Shown piece by piece: positions 1 through 5,024 of a stretch of 5,024 bases of DNA. The notes beneath the pieces were generated by a model. It was not told the origin of the DNA and did no database searches. It saw nothing but the letters and a program-made list of their open reading frames with translations. Position 1 is the first letter of the stretch, and each line of letters begins with the position of its first letter. A program made the translations under genes and the position numbers. Source of the stretch: Frankiaceae bacterium (GTDB lineage: Bacteria; Actinomycetota; Actinomycetes; JAVEEJ01); contig JAVEEJ010000095.1 of NCBI GenBank assembly GCA_030840515.1, positions 1 through 5,024 on the forward strand, read 5' to 3'.

Positions 1-770
1 TCCGCCGGCTGCAGGTAGGCGACCCGCACGCGGACGATGCCCGCGACGGCGGCGAGCTGTGGCAGCAGCGACTCGAGCAGGCGCAGATCGCCGAGGTCCT
101 TGCCGTAGGAGGTCGAGTTCTCGCTGACGAGGTGGAGCTCTCGCACTCCGTTGCGCGCCAGCCACTCCGCTTCGGCGAGCAGGTCCTCGGGGGTCCGCGA
201 CACGAACGAGCCGCGGAAGGACGGGATCGCGCAGAAGGAGCAGCGCCGGTCGCACCCGGACGCGAGCTTCACCGCGGCGACGGGACCGCGGTCGAGCCGT
301 CGGCGCAGCTGGGATGGCCCACCCGCGTGACCGGGGATGCCGACGTCGACCGCGCCGCGCTGCCGCTCGACCGGGGTCACGGGAAGCAGCCGGCGACGGT
401 CAGCCGGGACGTGGGCTTCGAAGGACTTGCCTGCGAGTACGTCGGACAGCCGCTCGCCGATCACGGCGTAGTCGTCGAACGAGAGCACCGTGGCCTCGGG
501 CAGCTCCGCGGCCAGCTCGCGGCCATAGCGCTCAGCGAGGCAGCCGACCGCGACGACCTTGCCGCTGCCGTCACCGGCTTCGAGGATCGCGTCGATCGAG
601 TCCTTCTTCGCGGCCGCCACGAAACCGCACGTGTTCACCAGCGCGATGTCAGCCTTCGCCGGGTCGTCGACGAGGTCCCATCCGTCAGCCGTCAGCCGAC
701 CCGCGAGCTCCTCGGAGTCCACCTCGTTGCGGGCGCAGCCCAGCGTGACGAAGGAGACGGAGCGGGACAT
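1..770 (-). CDS. rimO: Ribosomal protein S12 methylthiotransferase RimO (N-terminal part, cut by window edge)
   Basis: Radical-SAM enzyme that adds a beta-methylthio group to a conserved aspartate of ribosomal protein S12 in the cytoplasm. About 256 residues are present, roughly half of a normal RimO; the rest of the radical-SAM domain and the C-terminal TRAM domain lie beyond the left edge. The protein begins MSRSVSFVTLGCARNEVDSE. The N-terminal methylthiotransferase domain has its three cluster cysteines C12, C48 (NTCGF) and C77 (VGCLAERYG). The radical-SAM CxxxCxxC loop is C173, C177 and C180 in SGCDRRCSFCAIPSFRG. The visible end reads YLQPA, as in bacterial RimO. The ATG at 770 is the only sensible start: going upstream in frame there are 14 codons without ATG, GTG or TTG, then the TGA of the RodZ-like gene. 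No Shine-Dalgarno is apparent. MiaB, the tRNA paralogue, is less likely because the N-terminal and SAM-loop motifs are those of RimO. All key cysteines are intact. Confidence 0.95.
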   Translation of the reverse strand, partial: MSRSVSFVTLGCARNEVDSEELAGRLTADGWDLVDDPAKADIALVNTCGFVAAAKKDSIDAILEAGDGSGKVVAVGCLAERYGRELAAELPEATVLSFDDYAVIGERLSDVLAGKSFEAHVPADRRRLLPVTPVERQRGAVDVGIPGHAGGPSQLRRRLDRGPVAAVKLASGCDRRCSFCAIPSFRGSFVSRTPEDLLAEAEWLARNGVRELHLVSENSTSYGKDLGDLRLLESLLPQLAAVAGIVRVRVAYLQPA

Positions 771-776
771 GGGCTC

Positions 777-782
777 AGGGTA
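777..782 (-). promoter_or_regulatory. Candidate -10 element (TACCCT) for a leaderless rimO transcript
   Basis: On the minus strand TACCCT is followed by six bases (GAGCCC) and then the rimO ATG. This fits the TANNNT-N6-start layout of leaderless actinobacterial mRNAs, in which transcription starts on the A of the ATG. No TTGAC-like -35 is seen 16-19 bases upstream, and there is no Shine-Dalgarno. It lies in the 42-base gap after the RodZ-like gene, so rimO could also be co-transcribed by read-through. Pattern match only. Confidence 0.35.
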
Positions 783-812
783 CGTGGGGCAGGGCCCCCG
801 GCGGACGGACGA

Positions 813-1583
813 TCAGCCGCCGGCGCCGTCAGGGTCGCCCGGGGCGAAGTCGACGCGCGTGACCCTGCCCTTGGGACCCGGCGCGCCCAGCTCGCGGCCG
901 TTGACGACGAGCGAGACGGCGCCGCTGTCGCCGATGACCAGGCGGAGCAGCTTCGCGTCGGTGAAGTCCTGCTGCGCGCCGTGGCGGAGGATGCCCTGGA
1001 ACAGCACCTTGCCGGACGAGCTCGTGATGCTGATCCAGCTCTTGCTCCCCGTCACGGTCACCCGCAGCGAGACGAGCTTGGGGTTGATCAAGGCGACGGG
1101 CCCGGTCGGCTTCGGAGCGGGCGGAGCCACCTGCGGCGCGGTCGAGGAGACGACCTTCGGCACGCTGACGACGCCGGCGTCGCTCTGGCCGGTCGGGTTC
1201 TTCTTGCCGGCGCTGCTCAGCAGCTGGAACCCGGCCACGGCCGAGACCAACACCAGGACGGAGGCCATGGCGGCGCTCCAGTTGGGCTGCCGCTTGCCGG
1301 TCCGGTGGGCGACCTCTGGGTCGAAGTGGGGCGTGGGATCGACGGGGGCCGGGGTGCCGTGCTCGGCGTCGAACGCGGCCACGATGGGCTCGGAGTCGGC
1401 GCCGATCGCCTGGCAGATGCTGCGGATGTGCCCTCGGGCGTAGACCGCACCGCCGCAGGGGCCGAAGTCGTCGGCCTCGATCGCGCGGATCAGAGTCCCG
1501 CGGATGCGCGTTGCCCGACTCACGTCTTCGACCGTGAGGCCGGCCTGCTCGCGCGCCTCGGTGAGGCGGGGGCCGACGGTCAT
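813..1583 (-). CDS. RodZ-like single-pass membrane protein: N-terminal helix-turn-helix, C-terminal DUF4115-type domain
   Basis: A 256-residue membrane protein with RodZ architecture. RodZ proteins link cytoplasmic structures, classically MreB, to the cell envelope; the role in actinobacteria is less settled. Residues about 4-65 form a helix-turn-helix domain (RLTEAREQAGLTVEDVSRAT, then DDFGPCGGAVYARGH). A basic stretch (GKRQPNW) precedes one membrane helix at about 103-124, predicting a cytoplasmic N-terminus. A Pro/Ala/Val-rich linker covers about 141-166. The extracytoplasmic C-terminal domain spans about 167-246 and contains SWISITSSSGKVLFQG and the NGRELGAPG loop, as in the RodZ C-terminal family. 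Start choice: an upstream in-frame GTG at 1610 would add nine residues (MNSPWSTSA) but has no Shine-Dalgarno. The ATG at 1583 has GGAG ten bases upstream and begins MTVGPRLTEA, where such domains usually begin. It lies 121 bases after ftsK with its own candidate promoter. A pure DNA-binding regulator is less likely given the membrane helix. The equivalents of the E. coli MreB-contact aromatics are Y48 and H52. Confidence 0.88.
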   Translation of the reverse strand: MTVGPRLTEAREQAGLTVEDVSRATRIRGTLIRAIEADDFGPCGGAVYARGHIRSICQAIGADSEPIVAAFDAEHGTPAPVDPTPHFDPEVAHRTGKRQPNWSAAMASVLVLVSAVAGFQLLSSAGKKNPTGQSDAGVVSVPKVVSSTAPQVAPPAPKPTGPVALINPKLVSLRVTVTGSKSWISITSSSGKVLFQGILRHGAQQDFTDAKLLRLVIGDSGAVSLVVNGRELGAPGPKGRVTRVDFAPGDPDGAGG

Positions 1584-1593
1584 AGCGCTGGTG

Positions 1594-1597
1594 CTCC
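1594..1597 (-). promoter_or_regulatory. Shine-Dalgarno GGAG deciding the start of the RodZ-like gene
   Basis: Minus-strand GGAG lies ten bases before the ATG at 1583. The longer GTG start at 1610 has only C-rich sequence (CCCCACCGCCAGCAC) upstream. This is the main reason for preferring the shorter protein. The spacing is slightly long, so the call is moderate. Confidence 0.5.
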
Positions 1598-1633
1598 AGG
1601 GGGAATTCACGTGCTGGCGGTGGGGACGACGGG

Positions 1634-1663
1634 AGTCTACGGGCCGAACGGACGTGTCGACAA
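1634..1663 (-). promoter_or_regulatory. Candidate SigA-type promoter for the RodZ-like gene
   Basis: In the 121-base gap after ftsK, the minus strand has TTGTCG (1663-1658) and TAGACT (1639-1634) separated by 18 bases. This matches the actinobacterial housekeeping pattern TTGNNN-N18-TANNNT. The predicted transcription start near 1627 would give a leader of about 44 bases before the ATG at 1583. A perfect 8-base palindrome, TGTCGACA (1655-1662), overlaps the -35, but this could be chance. The gap shows no convincing Rho-independent terminator, so read-through from ftsK is also possible. Confidence 0.4.
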
Positions 1664-1704
1664 ATGGCCGTATGCGACTACACCCGTCCGGCCTAGCGCC
1701 GTGC

Positions 1705-4137
1705 TCAGTCCCCGCGAAGGGTGAACAGGATGCTGTCGAGCTCCTCGGGACGGACCAGGACGTCGCGCGCCTTGGCGCCCTCGCTCGGTCCGACGATGCC
1801 GCGGCTCTCCATGAGGTCCATCAGCCGACCCGCCTTGGCGAAGCCGACCCGAAGCTTGCGCTGCAGCATCGAGGTGGAGCCGAACTGGGTGGTCACCACG
1901 AGCTCGGTCGCCTGGCACAGCAGGTCGAGGTCGTCGCCGACCTCCTCGTCGATGTCCCGCTTGGCCGCGACGCCTGCCGTTACGTCCTCGCGGAACACCG
2001 GCTGCGCCTGCGCCTTGCAGTGCTTGACGATGGCCTCGATCTCAGCCTCGGAGACGTAGGCACCCTGCAGCCGCATCGGCTTGCTCGCACCCATCGGCAG
2101 GAACAACGCGTCACCGTGGCCGACCAGCTTCTCCGCGCCGGGCTGGTCGAGGATGACGCGCGAGTCGGCCAACGACGACGTGGCGAAGGACAGCCGTGAC
2201 GGGACGTTGGCCTTGATCAGACCGGTGACGACGTCGACCGACGGTCGCTGGGTCGCGAGCACGAGGTGGATGCCGGCGGCGCGTGCGAGCTGCGTGATGC
2301 GCACGATGGCGTCCTCGACGTCACGCGGCGCGACCATCATCAGGTCGGCGAGCTCGTCGACGATGACCAGCAGGTAGGGGTAGGGCGCGAGCACGCGCTC
2401 ACTGTTCTCCGGCACCTTGAGCTTGCCGTCGCGCACCGCCTTGTTGAACTCGTCGACGTGGCGGAACCCGAACGCGGCGAGGTCGTCGTAGCGCATGTCC
2501 ATCTCGCGCACGACCCACTGCAGCGCCTCGGCGGCCTTCTTCGGGTTGGTGATGATCGGAGTGATGAGGTGCGGGATGCCCTCGTAGTGCGTGAGCTCGA
2601 CGCGCTTCGGGTCGACGAGCACCATGCGCACCTCGTCAGGCGTCGACCTCGACAGCACCGACGTGATGAGCGTGTTGATGCACGTGGACTTGCCAGCACC
2701 GGTCGCGCCGGCGACGAGGATGTGCGGCATCTTCGCGAGGTTGGCGCACACCATTCCGCCCTCGACGTCCTTGCCGAGGCCGACCACCATCGGGTGGTGG
2801 TCGTCGCTCGCCGTACGCGATCGCAGCACGTCGCCCAGCGACACGAGTTCCCTGTCACTGTTGGGAATCTCGATACCGATCGCGCTCTTGCCTGGGATCG
2901 GCGAGAGGATGCGCACGTCTGCTGATGCGACGGCGTACGCGATGTTCTTGCTCAACGCGGTGACACGCTCGACCTTCACCGCAGGACCGAGCTCGACCTC
3001 GTAGCGGGTGACCGTCGGACCTCGGGTGAACCCCGTGACCTGTGCGTCGATCTCGAACTGCTCGAGCACCTGGGTCAGGGCCTCGACAACCGCGTCGTTG
3101 GCCTTGCTGCGTGCCTTGGGTGGCGTGCCGTCGCGCAGCACGTCGGTGGGAGGAAGCGTGTAGGTCTGCCCGGTCGAAAGCGCGAGCTGCTCGACCTTGC
3201 GCGGCTGCGGCTTGTCGACGATGGGCGGCGCGGTGAGGACAGGTCCAGACCCTGCGTCGAGCAGCGCCTCGAGGTCGTCAGGTCCTTCGTCGTCGGCGAG
3301 TACGCCGACCCGGCGGCGCGGCCGACTGCGGCGCAGCGGCTCCAACGGCTCGGGCTCCGGGTCCGCCTCGGCAGGGCCGCGGCCGAGCAGCTCCGCCACA
3401 CGCGTGCCGACCTGACGCACCGGGGTGCCGGCGAGCACGAGCGCGCCGAAGCACACGAGCAGGACCAGCAACGGGAAGGCCAGCCACTGCGTCACGAGCG
3501 CGACGAGCGGACCGCTGACGAGGTAGCCCAGGACACCGCCGGCGTTGCGGAGCGCGGTGGCGCCTTGCGTGGGGTCCGGAGTGCCTTGCGCGACGTGGAT
3601 GAGCCCCAGGATGCCGCCGCCGAAGGCGAGCGCTCCGATGATGCGTCGGCCGCGCGCCTCCGGGTCAGGCGCGTGCCGGAGGAGGCGCCAGCCCAGGTAG
3701 CCGAACAGCAGCGGGGACAGGTAGCCGAGCACGCCCAGCGACCCGCGGAGGAAGCTCGCGATGCCCCCACCCAGTGGCCCTCCCGCACCGAGCCACAGGC
3801 TCGCCGCCGTCACCAGTGCCGCGGCCAGCAGGCCGAGGCCCAGGCCGTCGCGACGGTGGGCGGGGTCGAGCTCACGCGCCTCGTCGCCGACTCGGCGGGC
3901 CAGGCTTCCGGTCAGCCGGGCGACGGCCTGCCACAGGGCAGCGCCGCCACGAGCCAGCAGCACGGCGAGCCCGGTGAAGGCCCTCCACGTGGCACGCGTT
4001 GCCTTGTAGAGGGCGCCGTGCTCAGGGCGGCGAGCTGGACGCCGAGCCGGTGCACGCTTCGCGGGCGCGCGCCTGGGCGCAGAGCGCTTGTGGGCAGGCG
4101 GGCGCGGGCGCGTCGCAGTGCCGCCACGGGTGGCCAT
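1705..4137 (-). CDS. ftsK: DNA translocase FtsK/SpoIIIE
   Basis: Septum-anchored hexameric ATP-driven DNA pump that clears and aligns chromosome termini during division. The 810 residues are typical to slightly short for actinobacteria and complete. Residues 1-38 are a basic Arg/Pro/Ala-rich tail with 13 Arg/Lys. Four or five membrane helices lie between about 98 and 238 (near 98-118, 133-150, 166-183, 203-237). A short acidic/proline linker follows (about 250-345). The motor alpha/beta domains run from about 345 to 710. Walker A is GATGAGKST at 477-485 (K483), Walker B is LLVIVDE with D594/E595, and ATQRPSVD is at 628-635. The gamma winged helix is about 735-805, with TSMLQRKLRVGFAKAGRLMD. 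At positions matching E. coli N1296/R1300/E1303 it has A767, R771 and D774. The start is bounded: an in-frame TAG (4149-4147) lies three codons before the ATG at 4137. There is no obvious Shine-Dalgarno; see the candidate leaderless promoter. It starts 54 bases after RNase J in the same direction. Confidence 0.97.
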   Translation of the reverse strand: MATRGGTATRPRPPAHKRSAPRRAPAKRAPARRPARRPEHGALYKATRATWRAFTGLAVLLARGGAALWQAVARLTGSLARRVGDEARELDPAHRRDGLGLGLLAAALVTAASLWLGAGGPLGGGIASFLRGSLGVLGYLSPLLFGYLGWRLLRHAPDPEARGRRIIGALAFGGGILGLIHVAQGTPDPTQGATALRNAGGVLGYLVSGPLVALVTQWLAFPLLVLLVCFGALVLAGTPVRQVGTRVAELLGRGPAEADPEPEPLEPLRRSRPRRRVGVLADDEGPDDLEALLDAGSGPVLTAPPIVDKPQPRKVEQLALSTGQTYTLPPTDVLRDGTPPKARSKANDAVVEALTQVLEQFEIDAQVTGFTRGPTVTRYEVELGPAVKVERVTALSKNIAYAVASADVRILSPIPGKSAIGIEIPNSDRELVSLGDVLRSRTASDDHHPMVVGLGKDVEGGMVCANLAKMPHILVAGATGAGKSTCINTLITSVLSRSTPDEVRMVLVDPKRVELTHYEGIPHLITPIITNPKKAAEALQWVVREMDMRYDDLAAFGFRHVDEFNKAVRDGKLKVPENSERVLAPYPYLLVIVDELADLMMVAPRDVEDAIVRITQLARAAGIHLVLATQRPSVDVVTGLIKANVPSRLSFATSSLADSRVILDQPGAEKLVGHGDALFLPMGASKPMRLQGAYVSEAEIEAIVKHCKAQAQPVFREDVTAGVAAKRDIDEEVGDDLDLLCQATELVVTTQFGSTSMLQRKLRVGFAKAGRLMDLMESRGIVGPSEGAKARDVLVRPEELDSILFTLRGD

Positions 4138-4143
4138 GCTCGC

Positions 4144-4149
4144 AGGCTA
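4144..4149 (-). promoter_or_regulatory. Candidate -10 element (TAGCCT) for a leaderless ftsK transcript
   Basis: Minus-strand TAGCCT is followed by six bases (GCGAGC) and then the ftsK ATG, giving a predicted transcription start on the A of the start codon. No good -35 hexamer is found 16-18 bases upstream (CTGGGG, TGGGGC, GGGGCT), and no Shine-Dalgarno lies close to the ATG. The TAG of this hexamer is also the in-frame stop that limits the FtsK N-terminus. Pattern match only. Confidence 0.38.
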
Positions 4150-4191
4150 GGCGCAAAACCCCATGAGCCCCAGCCGCCACACCGGACGCGC

Positions 4192-5024
4192 TCAGACGTC
4201 GAGCACGACCGGGATGATCATGGGTCGGCGGCGGTGGGCCGACGAGACCCACTTGCCGACCACCCGCCGGATGATCTGCGCCAGCTGCTGCGCGTCGCTG
4301 ATCCCCTCGCGGGCCGCCTTCTCCAGCGCGTCCTCGACCAGCGGCTTGACCGCGTCGAACGCCGAGGCGTCCTCGCCGAAGCCGCGGGCGTAGACCTCGG
4401 GACCGCTCGCGATCTTGCCGGTCACCGAGTCCACCGCCACCACGATGGTCAAGAACCCCTCGTCGCCGAGGATCCGACGGTCGCGCAGCGTCTCCTCCTC
4501 GACAGCGCCGACGCCCACGCCGTCGACGTACACGTATCCGCACGGCACCTGACCCACGATCGACGCACGGCCGTCGACGAGGTCGATGACGGTGCCGTCC
4601 TCGGCGATGATGATGCGGTCCTTCGGCACGCCGGTCTGCAGCGCGAGCTCGGAGTGCGCGCGCAGGTGCCGCCACTCGCCGTGGATCGGCATGAAGTTCG
4701 ACGGCCGGCAGGCGTTCAGGACGTAGATGAGCTCGCCGGCTGACGCGTGTCCCGACACGTGCACGAGCGCGACGCCCTTGTGCACGACCTCGGCGCCCCA
4801 CCGCGACAGCCCGTTGATGACGCGGTAGACCGCGTTCTCGTTCCCGGGGATCAGCGATGAGGCGAGGACCACGGTGTCAGCGGCCTCGATGCGCACGGGG
4901 TGGTCGCGGTTGGCCATCCGCGACAGCGCCGACATCGGCTCGCCCTGAGAGCCGGTGGAGACGAGTACGACGGACGTGGGGTCGAGGTTGTCCACCTCGC
5001 GCGCGTCGACGAGCATGCCGGCCG
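4192..5024 (-). CDS. rnj: Ribonuclease J (C-terminal half, cut by window edge)
   Basis: Metallo-beta-lactamase/beta-CASP ribonuclease with 5'-3' exo- and endonuclease activity in rRNA maturation and mRNA decay, acting in the cytoplasm. The last 276 residues are present, about half of a normal enzyme of roughly 560. The N-terminal HxHxDH metal site lies beyond the right edge. Landmarks by fragment residue: STGSQGEPMSALSRMA at 22-37 (beta-CASP region), VHVSGHASAGE at 88-97 with the conserved histidine H92, and PIHGEWRHL at 112-120 with H114. These are the late metal/phosphate-site motifs of RNase J. A C-terminal domain of about 85 residues ends in RRRPMIIPVVLDV, the usual end of actinobacterial RNase J, so the 3' end is intact. 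The true start is outside the window; the first ATG at 5016 is an internal methionine. The gap to ftsK is 54 bases with no hairpin-plus-T-run terminator. Confidence 0.95.
   Translation of the reverse strand, partial: AGMLVDAREVDNLDPTSVVLVSTGSQGEPMSALSRMANRDHPVRIEAADTVVLASSLIPGNENAVYRVINGLSRWGAEVVHKGVALVHVSGHASAGELIYVLNACRPSNFMPIHGEWRHLRAHSELALQTGVPKDRIIIAEDGTVIDLVDGRASIVGQVPCGYVYVDGVGVGAVEEETLRDRRILGDEGFLTIVVAVDSVTGKIASGPEVYARGFGEDASAFDAVKPLVEDALEKAAREGISDAQQLAQIIRRVVGKWVSSAHRRRPMIIPVVLDV

Noticed and set aside
787..794. GGGCAGGG on the plus strand, matching the E. coli KOPS consensus GGGNAGGG
   Set aside because: Such a G-rich octamer is expected by chance in a few kilobases of DNA this GC-rich, and the FtsK gamma helix here suggests a different preference. 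One copy carries no weight.
790..804. GC-rich inverted repeat (GGGG..CCCC) after the RodZ-like gene, as a possible terminator
   Set aside because: The stem is about four pairs and no T-run follows, so it does not meet the pattern of a Rho-independent terminator.
771..812. In-frame fusion by read-through: the RodZ-like stop is exactly 14 codons upstream of the rimO ATG in the same frame
   Set aside because: One stop codon in a 42-base gap has a one-in-three chance of being in frame. The proteins have unrelated locations and jobs, and no stop-recoding signal is visible.
1655..1662. TGTCGACA palindrome overlapping the -35 as a repressor operator
   Set aside because: The palindrome does not extend beyond eight bases, has no second copy nearby and matches no operator I recognise. 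It is mentioned only in the promoter entry.
132..1724. Plus-strand open frame of 530 codons
   Set aside because: It runs antisense through rimO, the RodZ-like gene and the gap between that gene and ftsK. The product is low-complexity Arg/Ala/Gly/Asp without a recognisable domain, as expected of a shadow frame in GC-rich DNA, while the minus strand encodes well-conserved families.
4138..4191. Possible terminator between rnj and ftsK (a TTTT run is present)
   Set aside because: No GC-rich hairpin precedes the four Ts; only a four-pair GCTC/GAGC match with a long loop was found.
3565..4743. Plus-strand open frame of 392 codons
   Set aside because: It is antisense to the ftsK 5' half and the rnj 3' half, crosses the gap between them, and has no recognisable domain. 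It is a shadow frame.
1..5024. A previously undescribed multigene system
   Set aside because: All four genes belong to well-known housekeeping families in a plausible conserved order, with short gaps and no unexplained coding stretch. Nothing in the window supports a new system.

Overview
The window is ordinary actinobacterial chromosome. It is very GC-rich (about 68-70% by eye) and carries four housekeeping genes, all on the minus strand. The proteins have actinobacterial hallmarks: an FtsK ending in the actinobacterial-type gamma helix, a RodZ-like protein with the PCGG..YARGH motif, and a RimO with an SGCDRRCSFCAIPSFRG radical-SAM loop. I cannot resolve the family from sequence alone.

In transcription order (right to left): (1) the C-terminal half of ribonuclease J, 5024-4192, running off the right edge; (2) a complete FtsK/SpoIIIE DNA translocase, 4137-1705; (3) a complete RodZ-like membrane protein with a cytoplasmic helix-turn-helix and an extracytoplasmic C-terminal domain, best start 1583, ending at 813; (4) the N-terminal half of RimO, the ribosomal protein S12 methylthiotransferase, 770-1, running off the left edge. 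RimO is open to the left edge, so a search for closed reading frames would miss it. The gaps are 54, 121 and 42 bases. Long open frames on the plus strand are antisense shadows of these genes.

The genes serve separate core functions: RNA processing and decay (RNase J), chromosome segregation at division (FtsK), envelope or shape organisation (RodZ-like) and ribosome modification (RimO). Their order looks like a conserved actinobacterial neighbourhood rather than one pathway. No mobile element, tRNA, rRNA, CRISPR array, phage gene or defence system was found, and no new multigene system is visible.

The best second-look signals are small. ftsK and rimO each have a TANNNT hexamer exactly six bases before the ATG and no clear Shine-Dalgarno sequence, the layout of leaderless actinobacterial transcripts. 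The RodZ-like gene instead has a plausible -35/-10 promoter, a 5' leader and a GGAG site that favours an internal ATG. FtsK gamma and the RodZ-like HTH domain both differ from E. coli at residues known to make functional contacts.
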